Assembly: GCA_008828725.1 (NCBI GenBank)
Contig: MEHQ01000520.1
Location: forward strand, 217,109 to 281,108
DNA length: 64,000 nt
Origin: Saccharina japonica
Lineage: Eukaryota; Sar; Phaeophyceae; Laminariales; Laminariaceae
Direction: 5' to 3'
Positions 13,161 through 26,900 of this stretch are shown in pieces (the stretch's first letter is position 1; every line of letters starts with the position of its first letter). A model generated the notes under the pieces. The model was not told the DNA's origin, ran no database searches, and saw only the letters and a program-made list of their open reading frames with translations. The position numbers and the translations under genes were made by a program.

Positions 13161-13286
13161 TTTTTTTTTTTTTTTTTTTTAATTTTTTAAATAGAAATAT
13201 GCCAAAAATATTTTTACCGCGCTCTGTCTTTTGCTGCTTGTTTGTCGTGCCGTGTGGGGAAACTTGGGGTAGAAAGGGGCTAACTC

Positions 13287-13309
13287 CCCCCCCCCCCCCC
13301 CCCCCCCCC

Positions 13310-13340
<31 letters not shown>
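13287..13340. repeat. C homopolymer, ~53 bases with one T
   Basis: Other long C or G runs: 15782-15817, 29790-29827, 48713-48736, 52921-52943, 53541-53567 and 54949-54980. Confidence 0.9.
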
Positions 13341-13570
13341 TTCCAAACACGCCTCACACGTACTTCTCCCCTACTATTCATAACTAAAAACACAAAACAA
13401 AACAAAACAAAAACAAAAACACGAAGAAAAAAAACCCAGGCGAAACAAACCGCCATAATAAAGCCACACTGACTGCACTTAACTTCTTCCCCTCGTCTTA
13501 TGCTTTTGCTTGCTGCGCCGCCGAGACTCTCTTTATCCCCCACTTCCTTGGAACGATAATTTTTTTTTGG

Positions 13571-13865
13571 TGAACACCTCGGATGGATCATCGACTCCCA
13601 CTCCCATGATCTACATCTTTCAACCGCAGATATATTCCCGATCTGTAGGGGATCTGTATGATCTGTATGATCTGTATGATCTAGCTCATGTTTCCTGGAG
13701 GGATCCGTACAGTCTGCATGATCTACGCACCCATGTTTTTTCCTTGGGCGGAATCTGTGCTTCATGCGCAGACCCCGCTCAACCTGTCACAACGTCAGGC
13801 GAGGAACTAACAAGATGATCTATAAGTAAACAGATCAATCATGATCTACCTGTCCGAGTTGTGAA
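13571..13865. repeat. Family I element
   Basis: Starts TGAACACCTC, ends GTTGTGAA. The internal GATCTGTAT unit is expanded to three or four tandem copies. Confidence 0.7.
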
Positions 13866-15778
13866 GCTTTTTGCTCGTGCTCTGCCGAGAACTGCGGTCT
13901 ACCCGCGGTTGGCTCTATCTATAGACGCAAAAATACAAGGGATCATCACCTAAAAAACATGAGGCAACCTACAGGATTTACAGCGACGTACCTAACAAGA
14001 AGAAGTTTGTTGTTCTTTCCAGAAAAAAAAATCGTAAAAAAAAAAAAAAAAAAAAAAAAAAAGCAGCAGATTGTTCGTCGTAAGCGTCGTAAGAACGCAG
14101 CGTAAAACGTAGACGCGGAAGCGGTCGATGTCGGGTCCGGGGGGGAGGGAGGGGGGGGCTTGCCTTACTAACGCGCGACTGCTCAAAACCAGTTACTAAA
14201 AGTTCCGACCTCGGCCACACAGACAGAGTTTAGTTAAACACGGATACACATAAACTATTAATAGGAAACAGACGATAAGAAAGACAAAAAGAAAAAGAGT
14301 TTCAGTGAGGGGGGGGGAGAGTTGTGGGGGGGGTGGGGAGGGGGGGGCGGAAGACAGACGCCATTGTCAATGACGAGTAAATAACCAACTACGCACACAC
14401 AATTGACCTAACTGGCGCCTTTTAAGGTTTTGCCCCCCATTCTTACTTTACTACAACGTAACAGACGACGCGACCGGAGGAAAAACTCGCTTTTCCGGCT
14501 TCGTATACAAGCAGCCAAAAGCAGCCAAAGCAGTACGAGCTGTCAAGAGAGGAGAAAAAAAAAACGTCGTCTAAAACGGGGAACATGTTTTTTTTTTTGG
14601 CAAATCCCAACCAACCAACCAACCACAACGAACCACACGGCTACGTACATACCGTGAAATTTCTTTTTTTAAAGATAAAAGCGCTCGCCGTTCTTCAGTA
14701 AAGTGAAGCTCTACCGTACCCCCCCCNNNNNCCGCCCCCCCCGCCCCTCCCCTCACCCGCATGCAATAATTCAACACACACACTAGAGAGAACGACGCTG
14801 TGGGTTGTATTTACCCTTAACCTTCCTTCCTTCCTTCCTTCCTTCCTCCTTCCCTCCCTCCCTTCCTTCCCCCCCCGCGTTTATCCGGGTCACACGTATA
14901 AACCTTCGCCGACTTAATTGCTAATGATGTTTTGCGAAGTTTTACGCGCCGAAGTGCTGCTCGGTGCGCTCTAGTAGACGGACGGGGTGTCTCCCTTTTA
15001 CTTTTCTAGGTCCACAACCTTTGTATTAACTCACTCAACTGGCGCGCGCGCGCGCTGAGACACCTTTCAAGGCGTCAGCGCGCGGCACTGCTGACTGCTT
15101 TTGCATTCGTCATGCCGACACCAAAAAAAAACTTTTATTTTTTTTCTTTTCAAGTGGAAAAAAAAAAGAGATTTTTTTTAAGGATAAAAAACAAGAAGAA
15201 AAAAAAAAGCAAAACGAAACAAAAAACAAAAAACACACACAGCGCATATACACACAAACATCGCACGCATACCACCCTGCCTTAAGCTCGCTCCACCACC
15301 ACCACCACCATCATCATCATCTAACATACTCAAGAACACAAAACTCTCAACGTAGACGCAAACGTAGACTCTCTCGCTCTTGACAAACAAGAGGGGAGGA
15401 AAAAACATGCCGCAGGAACGGCCACACTGAAACAAAATAAGGGGAGGGGTGGGGGGATCTTTCATCGCAGCGCGGCACGTGTGCCTTGACGTCGCATCAT
15501 TTCACTCACAAAAAAAAAAACTATAATATGCGCCTAATACATAAAACAGGGCCCCGCCCCGCCCTCTCCTCCCCCCCCCCCCCCCGCGCCCGGAAAAACG
15601 CCTCACAACCTGACGTGTAAAACTGCGCCGACCCCACAGGAAACAACATTAAAATATGTATACAAAAGCACTTCGTAACCCACCTAGGGGATCCTGTTTT
15701 TTTTTTCTCCAGCATCTACCCTAATAGGGTGGCTCTTTCTTCGTCATCATCTCCACTATCTAACTATTGCAAAACACG

Positions 15779-15819
<41 letters not shown>

Positions 15820-16803
15820 TTATAATTTTTCGACCCAAAAACGTTCCTACGTAGGGCGGTTGGTGGTCGTTATCACACCTCCCGATATATACCCGCCGCA
15901 GGGGGGTCTTTTTGCCGTTGTTTCCACCGAAGGGAATAAAAAATAAGGTCGGCCGGGAGAGGGCGAGGGCGGTGGCGGGAGCGATGGATGGGGCTTTTTT
16001 TCTCCCTCAAAACGCTCGCCGAGCGTCCGTTCGCCCGCCCGTCCGAGCGTTGCATCGCTTGCTCGGGACCCGCCGTTCCGCTCGGCCACTCAGCCTTTGC
16101 TCGCTACCCCTCTCTCTCGCTCGGCCCACACAGCTGTAAAAAAAACTTTCAATTCGGTTACCTATGCCCCCTACATGTTGGCGAGATTGTTTTGCACCGG
16201 CATCCGCACCCGCTCTTTGCTTGCTTGCTCGCTCGCTCGCGTCACAGGCAAAAAATAAAATAAAAAAAGAAGAAGGGGGGCACCGATAAAAAAAAAATAC
16301 AATAAAAATGCCGAAACCGAAAACACAAAACGCGGCGGCAGGCGGCGGCTGCCGGCGGCGGCAGCGGTCCCCCGTCTTTTAGGGGGTGCGTAAACCTTTT
16401 ATGGCACGCCATCTACTCCTCTTCTTCTTCTTCTTCCTCGCCCTCTTCTTCTCTCCGTAGGGAGGAAGTAACGCACAGAAGAAGGCTTCCCCCTCTTCCA
16501 AGTAATCTTTTCGTTGTTATTGTTGTTGTTGTTGTTGCTGCTGCTGCTGCTGCTGCTGTTGTCACGCACTAAAAGGGCACTGCTACTCACGCAGGGCCGA
16601 TCGGCTGGCGACTTCGTTGGTTCTCCGTCGATCGAAACATTTTTGTGGAGAGAAGACGAGAGAAGAGGAGACGGAAGAATGACGGAGCGCGGGGGTTGGC
16701 CCGGCGAGTGGAACGGGGCCGGCGGAACAGTCCAACGAAGGGGCCGGCGGCGGACTCGGTCGGACCAACCAATGTCACAAGGACCACACGCGCGGCTCTA
16801 CGA

Positions 16804-16941
16804 TTACTTGCCGCTGGCCCTTTTCAAGGCGCCGCGGCGGTTAACCTTGACGCTCTCCATCCCCTCTAGTCGGTGGTGGGCACACCGACGAGCCTTTCCG
16901 TCTCCTTGCTTCCACCCAAAGCTCGGGTGGCGGTCGCAACC
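16804..16941 (-). CDS. EsV-1-7 gene, last exon (repeat 4 and stop)
   Basis: Encodes the second Cys of repeat 4, then HPSFG, C-x2-H (C-A-H-H), GMESVKV, a short basic tail and TAA at 16806-16804. Starting at 16941 (after a GAG) gives the usual x4 between the first two Cys. The neighbouring CAG acceptor at 16945/16944 also keeps frame but gives x5. The ~1-kb intron before it (17957-16942) holds a tRNA-like T arm. Confidence 0.85.
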   Translation of the reverse strand, partial: GCDRHPSFGWKQGDGKARRCAHHRLEGMESVKVNRRGALKRASGK

Positions 16942-19900
16942 CTCCTGTCGTCGTAAATAAAGCAACCACCGGCGGCCGGGTACAAGTCGAGATCAGTTAC
17001 AAGTCGGTCTCGAATTTGTTTTTGTCAGGCGCGCGTCCACGCAGCTTTACAACAACAACAACAAAAACCCAGTCAGTGTCCGTGAGAAGCTGGGGCTCGA
17101 CCGTAAACGTTTGCTTCTAGTACGATTGTATATCAGTCTGTACATACATGTAAGGATTGCATGGGTATCCCTAAGCGGCAAGGGAAGGGAAGGGAAGCGA
17201 AGGGAAGGGAAGCGCCTCCATGTCGAGGGGTGGTTAGCCCTGCCTTGAGGCCACCATCGCCGCCTCTCGAGCGTGACAACTAATCGGTGTAGTAAACGTT
17301 GGGCCAGCAACCTTCCCCGCCTCACCCTTGTGATACGTTGCGGTAGAGCTTTTTATACCCCCTTTTGACGTACGAGAATGTTTGAGAGGTGCCCCAAGCG
17401 AGCAAGCACGAAAGAGTATTGAAAGCAGTGCTGCTCGAGCCGGAACCGTAATCAACACCAGTGTTTTGTACGAAGAGACTACGAGGTCTATGGCGTACCA
17501 GAACCACAGGGCGAGGGGGTAACCTCCACAATACGAACGAGGGGCGCGCTTAGCTCGACTCTGTAACATGGTGTCCAATCCGAGAATCGAACTCGGGTTT
17601 CCGTGCGTATCACCACGTTTCGGGGGACAAACTACTCGGATTTAAAGTATCTTTACTCGCTTGAGGAACTCTACGAGTATACTACCCCACCCAGCAAGTG
17701 ATTTTGATAAAAATCAATATGCTGTGAATGCGACCGATGAACAACCCCATCGCCTATATACACTGTATGTATCATTCCTGTACGTAGTCTTGACAAAAAA
17801 TGAAGGGGAAACAAAATTAACATCGGATCACCTAAAAAAGTGGATAGTCCCTCAGTCTATAAAGAAAGAAAAGCCCCCGACAGGGTGGACAACTCGTTTG
17901 GGCTCAACATCTGCAACCCCTTTCCTTCCTTCGTTTCTTTTGTTGGTACCCACTGACCTCAAAATTGCACCTACGGCTGACAACGTCGGTCATCCCCGCG
18001 TCCTTGTGGGTCCTGCAGAACATGGCCCGCTGCCCGGTCATCGCGTACAGCGGTCGCCGCACGCACTGTGGGTGTTGGCAGCGCCTGCTCACCACGTCGA
18101 TCATGCCCGGCGCTTTGTGCCGGCTGCGCCGAGAGCAGTAGATGGGGGGCGGGGGGCGGGGGGCGGGAGGAGCACGTTGCGGTGTTCAAGTTGGTTCGTG
18201 TTTTCAAAATGGAGATAGGTAGATAAGGGGGGAGCGGAAGGAGCTCGTTGCGAGAGTTCGTGTTGGTTAGTATTTCCTACGAAAGATAGCATCTGAATAG
18301 GTCGCTCGGAGCGGCTACTACTGTGGCGCGCCCGTAGGGACTCATCGCATTGGCGCAGGGAGGGGTAGGACGAGGAGCTGGGTGCTGGCGGGCAGTTTTT
18401 TTCTTCAGGCGACGTTCGTTTTAACTAAAAAAACGAATTATATTTCGGTTATTTCAGCATCTGTAAAATCGGGTGACTTGAGAAAAACTGCGATGCAGAC
18501 ATTTCGCGGAGTGACTACATATAATAGTGGTGCCTTTCGCTTCTTCAGGAGGCGCGCGGCTAATCTGAGGTTTAAACGATGAACAAAAACTATATAGTTT
18601 CAAATACGTTCGACTACAAGAACTTCGTACGTAGCTGGCAGATTTGTTTTTAAGAAATATGGCAATTTTTCTTGCATACACGCAAGGTGGACCGCAATAA
18701 TGAAACGACAACCAGAGGGCGGGCGCGCGGGCAGGCTCAAGATGAAAAGCAGTTGCCAACCTTCCAGCATAACAAGTAACAAATCTTCACGGCAAGCTGT
18801 TCTCTGACTAAAACGAAAAGGTCGGAGTTGTACTTCCACGCCAAGCTGCTGTCGCTCTCGGTGGAAACAAGTTCACACGTGGGACAGATCATGATCTGCA
18901 GCAGTAGTTAGATCATCTTCATCCTGAGCTACCGTTGTAGGGGGTGGTGCAGGCAGGATCTGTATGTATAGTACGCGTCCAACCCAGGAAGCATGCCCTA
19001 GATTTGTGCTTAGGATACACGAGCTCCCACACGGCAACATGACCTATAGATCATACAGACCAGGAATCTATCTATCTGCGCTGAAAGATTTTACCGTAGA
19101 TAACCAAGTGTGGGCGCTGACGACGACTCTGTCCGATACACATGTTGGAGAAAAGTTGGAAGTTGGACTCACCAGCAGTAGGTCGCCCTGCGGTCGCCTT
19201 GGAACCCGAAGTTAGGGTGGCGGAGGCAGCCGGCGGCCTGGCATCGACGGCTGGACACGTTGATCATCTCGGGAAGCTTGTGCTCGGAGCAGAACGATGC
19301 CCTCTGGTCCCCCTGTGTACATGTCGCGATCCACAATTGTATCGTAGTGCGTGGTATCGGAGGTAGTGCTGTGAGCGAGGCGTGCCTTGACTGGACGGCT
19401 ACTTATTTTTTTTGGGTGGCGAGGACCTTTTACAGATAGTTGTTAGTTGGGTGGCCAACTAAACCAACGAACCGACTTTACGTACGTATTAATAATCGTT
19501 TTACGGAATAACCTCGAGGAAACCCAACCATTATTACCTACGAGTACAGTAGCCTTATGAACTGACTTTTAGTTTATGTGTATGTGTACGTAAAAAAAAA
19601 AGTCAAGTTGGGCCACAAAACGCACCGGGTCAGGTGCGAAACAAAAGACACAGAAACTATCGCGCGCAACTATTAATAGCGGTAAATACCTACCAGGTAG
19701 CCAAAAAATAACCATACGTAGTCGTCGGTGAATCATACCACTCTGTCCATAAACATAAAAAGCGTTTGTACATTCATATTCAATAAATAAAAAAAACTTA
19801 TATTTCTGGACAGAGTGTTAGTCAGCTACGTCGTAGCTCACAGTTCTAGGTGGTATAGGGCATGCAGACAGGCAGCGACAAATGGTGCGGATCCGTCACT

Positions 19901-22900
19901 GGTTCCCGACGCAGTATGCAAGCAGACCGAGTCCGTTGATGGGAAAACAGGAGACGTCCTGCTGCAGGTGTATTAAGTAGCGCACCCAGGGCTTCAATTG
20001 TCTCGAGGGTGGAAATATTCGGTACACAGGTGCTATTTCGCTGAACATCAGCGCTGTATCGACGAGGTATTCCCAAAGCCGCCCTTTGGGCTGTGTGCGT
20101 CCGTCCCTCCCTCGTGTTTTGGAGGTAACACCGGCTCTGAAATTAGTCCCGAGGGGCTCATCGGCTTTGGTTCCGTTCGTCGAGCACATTGTGCGGGTGG
20201 GCCAGGATTTACCGGTGTATGCGATGCACGTTTCCCCCCCAAAAAAATACCCAAAGCTGAAGAACTCACGAATAATGCTGCCGGGTACTTCGAAAGTACC
20301 AGGTACGTGCGTGCCGGGCATTGTGTGTAACTGCAGGACACTAATAACCAGGCTATAAAAACATCGCCGATACGACTATTTAGTGCTGTGCGTCGCTCGC
20401 GGTGTGTCGCTAGAAACGGGGGTCCGGGAGTACATCGAAGTCGGCAAGCGCCCCTCGACTAGCCGAGCGAAGTACCCCTTCGAGCTGTCTCTGTTATCAT
20501 ATGTAAGGCATTGTTTTCCCTGTGGTGGGCGTGTGCCGCCTCTAAAGAGGTCTCTCAAGCGGGCAAAAATACTTATGTTTTTGTTTTGTGTTCAATACAC
20601 CCTTCTCGCCACCTTTTCCACCGAAATCGGCGACGCCCATCCCAAAACGCTTCAACATGCGGAGGCCCATGCCATGCCATGCCATACCATACCATACCAT
20701 ACCATGCCACGGCGGCAAGTCAAACAGGAAAACTGCTCGCAAACATGCGGCGGGCGTCATCTGCAGCCACTTCCGACTTCCGCTCGCAACCATGCGGCTA
20801 GCTAGCCCCACCGGCCTCTTGTTCTTTTGTCGCTTTGTAAGATTGGGTTGCTTCGTGACACGCGCTGTCTGCCTGCTGCTGCCATCTTACAACAAAAAAC
20901 GCGGTCGGACATTGGCTGCGTTGATCCGTGTGCCGTATATATATATATGCAGAGTAAGACAAACAAAAACAAGCCATTAATATATACCGGTACGTACGAG
21001 CCTACAGCTGTGCTCACCTCTATGCCGAAGCTCGGCTGGCGGAAGCACGACTCGTGTCGGCACAGGGGGTGCCTTACGTTGACCATCTCTTTCGACCTTT
21101 GGGGGACGCGCGAAAGAAGGTGTTCGTGGCGTCAAAGCGGGTCGTTTTGTTAGCGGTGGCAGCGAGGGTAGAGGGGGGGGATGTACTTCATATTTAGGCA
21201 TGGCCGCAGTCGTATGACCATAGACCCTCGCATCCCTACAATGCCGGGACGGAGCATGTCGGGTTTTCACCGAACAGGCAGAAATTGCTAGCGCCAAGCG
21301 CGAAGCGCCGTGAGGTGTTCGGCGAGTCGCATGAAGGGTGAGGCACTGGACAGCGGAGGAAAATCGAGGATTTTCGAACGGAGGCAAAAACAGGGGAGCC
21401 TCTAACGGGAGGAAGATGGGGGATTCTCAACACTCTGGAAAGTAGAGGATTTTCTTACGGGTGCCGCGATCGGCTGACCCACCTTGCAGTATACCATACA
21501 TAAAATAGTGCGTGCATACCAGGGTATGATTTGCTGACCGCTAGCTGGCTGGATTGCTAGATGACCCGCGCAAAATTATTCCACGCACAAGGGAATGTGC
21601 GCTCGCTCTCGTGCGCTCCCGAGCCCTTCCAAAGACGTACGGGTCTTAATACACATAGTAGTACGTGCGTGCAGTACCAAGGCGTGAAAAAAATGGTTTG
21701 GTGCCCTACACCGGGAATTCTGGCAAATAAAAAATCGCCATAAACAAGCGATTGTCCTCCGGAAGTAGTATTTTTCCGTATCTGTACGGTTGAACATAAC
21801 TCGTTCCATCACATGACAGAAGGACGGATCCGCCCTGTCGGAGATCAACCGGAGTTGTTCTGGGTAGGTTTGTCATAAAACTACTTGGTCTCCACCCTTG
21901 GGCCTTCGGGGTGCTGCTGTACCGCCGGCTGCTGGTCGTCAGACTTTTTGTTTTTGACTTGTCTGCATCTCGTCGCCTCTTCCGGCAACAAAGCTGGTCT
22001 TCCCTACTGCTGCACTACTGCGCTGCCACGTTACGCGCTTCCTTGCTTTCTTCCTGCCAAAACGAATCAGGGTTTTCTATAAACCGTCTGTGTTATTAGT
22101 TATACTCGTCACCCAAGGAACAGTCTTTCTCTGCCGCTTGCTGGAAGCAAAGCCTTCCTTCCCTACTACTGCGCTGCTGCGTACACTGCCGCGTCAAGTG
22201 ACTCCTTCTTTCCTCCCTTCCAACCGGCAAGCAGAAGGACGGACGAGCGCGCGCTAATCGTGTGCCAGCGAGAACCGGGACAAAAAAAAAAAGCCCGCAA
22301 AAACACGAGTTTTTCACACCTGTGAATAGGACAGCACAGAGCTTTGGTGTCGCCCTTGAAAGCGTAGATCGGTCGGCGGTGGCACCCAGCATCTCGGCAC
22401 GCCTGCGAACCCTTGAGAGATCGTACAGCTCCACTTTTACTGCTTCAGCATTTGGACGAAAATTAAGTCGAACGGCAGGGCGCGTGTTGCAAGACAGAGC
22501 TCGGTCAGGTAAAGGGACGGCGGGTATTGTTGGCTTGAGTTTTAAAGGTCAAGATAAGAGGCGTGTCAGTGGTCTCGATGTAATTCGCAAGCGCTGTTCA
22601 AGTTACCGTTGACCTCCCGATCGCGGCAAAAAAAAAAAACGTGTCAATGGAAGGAAATTTGCCATGTGCATGGCATGGTTACACCCGTGTGCTCGAGTAA
22701 ACCCACAATAAAAATAGCGCCCTCGAAGTCAATTCGAAAACAATAGTTCGAGCGCATGCCCTACCAAAAACGTCTCTCCCCCCAATTGTTGACATCACCA
22801 TACAGCAGCCAAAGACACGCAAGATGTGCGTTGCAGCAAAAGTGAAAGCATCTCCCCCCCCTCCACCCCTCCCCCCTATACAACCATCAGCCACACCAGA

Positions 22901-23882
22901 GGCAGGCCCCATACAGTAAAACACGCCGCCCCAATACGTATCAAACATGCACAGCAGCATATAGTACCGCCATCTCTCCAGCCTACTTGATTGAAGCACT
23001 TGCAGCAACAGATGCGTACCTTCTGTCCAGCCTCTGAAGCTTGCGGGACGAAGAGAGCCCGCCCGCCGCGGTGCCGCCGGCGGCGACGGCGTCGACGCTG
23101 TGCCTCCTCACAGAGGAACGTCCGCCGCCGCCGCCGCCGCTGTCCACTCCTTCCGACGACGGGCCCCCGTCCATCCCCCAGGACCTCTTTACCCCGACCA
23201 TCGTCCTCGATGTCGTCGTCGCTGCCGTCGACGGAAGCCCATCACGCAGGACCAGCACGCGATCCGCCGCCGCGTTCACGGCAGCCGCATCATCGCCGGT
23301 GTTAATGTGCCCGCCCCCGCCCCACGCGCGAGCATGGTGACCCATCATGGCGTGGTCTGAGTCGAAAGCGGGGGAGCCGGGGCTGCTAGCGGCGGCGTTG
23401 GTGGTGAAGCTGGACTCCCGCCCGAGAGAGGCGACCGAGACGCGCCTGGAGGACGCGTCTTCCGAGACGACAAACGAGGGGACCAGTCGCAAGCTGTTAC
23501 AGGCCCCCCTGTCGTCCATGGGCGTTGACGCAAGCGCGACACCACCGCTACTACCGTCGACGGCGTGATGGGTAAAGGAGGTCACGACGGTGGACGGCCC
23601 GGACTCGACCAAGACCGCGGGCAGCGCTGAAATCGGCGAGGGCGGCCTCGGCTCGCGTATTCCGCCGCCGGCCCCGGTGCCGTCCGAGTTACCCGCGTCC
23701 TCCACCCTGGGAGGAACCACCCACGGCGGTGTCATTATCTCGGCGGGAGGGAGATCTCGGTGGGGGTGCTGGTGCAGCGGCTTACAGGGTTGCCTCCACG
23801 AAAAATTGGCGTCGTCGTCACCCAAGCCGCCGCCGCCTCGCACGCGTCCCGCGGTAAGAGCGTCCTGGCTTGAGGTGCTGAA

Positions 23883-23920
<38 letters not shown>

Positions 23921-26900
23921 GGGTGGGGGTCGACGGCGCGATGCTCCCCGCGGTCTCGCGGTGGTCCCATTCCGTGCTGCCGTCGTATGGGGCGGGGAGG
24001 TGCACGTCCTCGAGCTGCAGGTTGCATCGATTTACTCCTCGCTGTGCAGCAGCCTAGTCTCGTAGCGGTGGGGAGCAAGGCACGGGGACGGGGAGGGGGC
24101 AGGAGGGGAGAGGGTTAGGAAGGGGGGGGCGGGGGCGGGTCGATCTCTCTTGCGAGCGGCTGGTTGGTGGTGTCTTGCGACGAGCTCGTCTTGCATCATC
24201 GAGTGAGTCACGGCGGGTTCTCCACGCCCGCAGAAGAGAGCGGGCTAGGGTGGTGTCCAAGGGACACAGCGGGGTGGGACACTGGTCATGCGAGCCACGT
24301 ACTGTAGTGCTGCTGCCCCTTTTCTTTTATTTTGTCGAGGCTTGGCATCGCCGACAGCCCTTGGCGTGGCGTTTAAGAAACGCGCCGCCCTTCAACTGTT
24401 GGGCGCGCCCAGATGAAGAGACACAATGATAGTAGACCGGCCTTTAGATGCACAGTTCGGTTAAGTTTAAGAATGATGAATCGTGCAGTGAACACGACGA
24501 AGAGCGCAGCAGTTGCGTCGGCGGGCAAGTGTTCCTGCTTGGTAGGATTTAGAGACTACAGTGTACCGGTAGTTTCTTGTTGTGGTTTTTGTTTTGTCGT
24601 CTTACGGCCTTGCGCCCTGGCACGATGCGATGCGCCCCCCAACCCTATCTTCCTTGGTGCAGCAGTGGACTGCAATGTTTCGCTGCCTTTCGCGAGATAT
24701 AATATATAGGCGTACATACAGGGAAACGCCTTGCGACAGAGAATATATCAATCACGCACAAAAATACGGCCCGCCAAAATTTTGCACCCATTACCAATTG
24801 GATTGGTACGTTGTTGTGTCCATTACACGAACCGATCAGTCGTGCAACTACCGCCTGAAACTATCGACAGACGTCCCCCCCGCCGCTGCCACTACCGCCA
24901 CCACGGCAACGAACGAAGCCCCCCAACACTCTATTCACGGGAGCCCCCTCCAACAGCAGCAGTGTCACTTTCAGATTTTTTACAGCGCAAAGCCGTCGCT
25001 TTTTTATCTATATTGTGCAGCGCGCGCGTTTTTCTTAATATCCAGTCCAGTGGTATCCATAAACTATTAATAGTATACGAAGTATACGTATACACGTTTT
25101 GCATGTTTTGTTTTTGTTTTTACCTGATCTTCATAAGGCGGTCGATTCCTCGGAAGTTGCAACTCTTCACCGGCCGGCCAAGCCCCGTCTGGTTTCACGT
25201 TCAGGCGCGCTTGCTCGTGGAGACCAACCCCCGCGCCGTGTGGCGGCGCGTTCAGGCCGTTCGTTTGGGGGGACGACTCGACGGACTCGCCAGAGCGGCT
25301 AGACAAGTACATGCGTAGAGGTAGGGGCCGGACAAAAAAGAGCAAGAGCAAGAGCAAGAACAAGGTAGCGGGAGCGGCGGCGGCGGCGGTGGCGGTGGCG
25401 GGAGGGATCACCATAAGAAACGGAGAGAGCAAAACGAAACAAAACAAAACAAAAAACGAAACCGAAACAGCAGTCCACACCCGCGCGATCATCGGGTGTC
25501 GAACGCTGCGACTGAACTGCTGGTCGTGGCGGCGTGAACGGCTCAAAACTGAAAGAAAAAAAAACTTTTTTTTCTTTGTGTCCGCGCAGATACAAACGAG
25601 CACGCCACGCAGGCGCGCACGCTGCACGCACTACGCACGGCCGGCCGGACGGACGCAAGCACGCACCGTGCATCACGCAACACTGTGTACGTCGACATAC
25701 GCTTCGTGCGCGTAGAGCCCCAGCCCGATTCGAGCGCGCGCCTAAGGCCGTGGACGGGATACGGAACTGGTCGTACCTACACGAGAAAATCGCCGCCAAA
25801 ACATGTTAATTTTTTTCTTACTCAAATACCTGGCACTTGGTGGTGTTCAGGCATGTATGTATGTACACATAATGCTACTCACTACTCACTGGGAGTCACG
25901 TTGCTATAGAGTGTCCGCTCGGTGACTCCCTCGTCATGCATTTTTTATTAGCCGCCGGCCGGCAAAGGCGAGAAACAAAAAAAAAATGTCTGTCCCTCCC
26001 GAAATGTCCGAAAACAGCACACCCCTACCCCGGGCTACACAACAATCTCTCACCTCGGAGTGGCAGAGGGCGCCACCCACTGAAGGCCGAGATACTTCAG
26101 GACCTCCCCCGTCAGCGCATGCTTCTTGTCCTGCAGCTGCCCCATGTATTGCGAAAAATCGCCCTCAATCTGTATGTAGCAACACCATTTCCGCCAAAAC
26201 ACGAAAAAATACGTAACACCGACCGTTTGAGAACGGGAAAAGGGGGCAAAAGCGCGTATATGGCGTATAATATCTTATTTGTATAGCCTCTTTGGAAAAT
26301 AACAGCACCCAACGCTAGGGTGGGACAAGAGGTACTTGGAGCTGGTGTGGGATTATTGTTTATTTGCACCACGTTTCGCGTGGGACAAACTTGCTTGGGA
26401 TTTCGCGTGAGATACTTTTAGCACCACGTTTTGGTGGGACCTTACTACGTAGCGTAGGATCATCTTCGCACCACGTTTCTGTGGGCCAAGCTACTTTGAG
26501 CGACAGGCAGCAGTAGTAGTGTGGGGTCATTCTTGCACCAAAGCTTGTGTGGGCCAAACTGCTCAGGAGTTACGTCGTAGTGTGAAGTATATTTTTGCAG
26601 TAGAAGGAAAGTTAACGTTGACAGGAAAAGAGTGCGTAGTAAAAGGGGGGTGGTGTGGTTCATGGCGGGAGCCTGCCTGCATGGAACGAACAGCTACCAA
26701 CGGTGATCGGTCGGAGTGGGTACTGTGATTGAAACTAAGTGGGGCACAGGGCGACGACTTTTTTTTTACAAGCTACGTACGAGCTATTAGCCTCGTGAGC
26801 GCAGACACGAGGGAGAAGGACTCCTGGCTTGATTGACTGCCAAACAACAACCGTTTTCTTCCGTTCTCTCTTTTTTTTTGTTGCTGTCTTTCTTTTATTT

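Larger units (their letters stand above)
12713..16803. other. Repeat-only region downstream of the EsV-1-7 gene
   Basis: Holds GTTCG and GGTCAG short arrays (12766-12812), L and I elements, long C, A and T runs, a 5-base N gap (14727-14731), TTCC units (14822-14850), and a TTG/CTG array (16516-16560). The last ~250 bases are the likely 3' UTR of the EsV-1-7 gene. No other gene is supported. Confidence 0.55.

Noticed and set aside
19846..20560. Overlapping open frames on both strands, e.g. a 141-codon minus-strand frame
   Set aside because: They lie in an EsV-1-7 intron whose flanking exons join with exact motif spacing, leaving no room for an extra exon. No family was recognised; probably an old repeat.
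22096..22612. Competing plus- and minus-strand coding-like frames, the minus one ending at CACAG|GTGTGA
   Set aside because: Phases do not fit between the exons at 23020 and 21096, the two strands are equally plausible, and there is no product match.
22679..23019. Continuation of the minus-strand frame past the donor at 23020, or a final exon near 22700-22980
   Set aside because: The donor AAG|GTACGC joins in phase to a proven motif exon; the read-through adds only a few residues and no motif.
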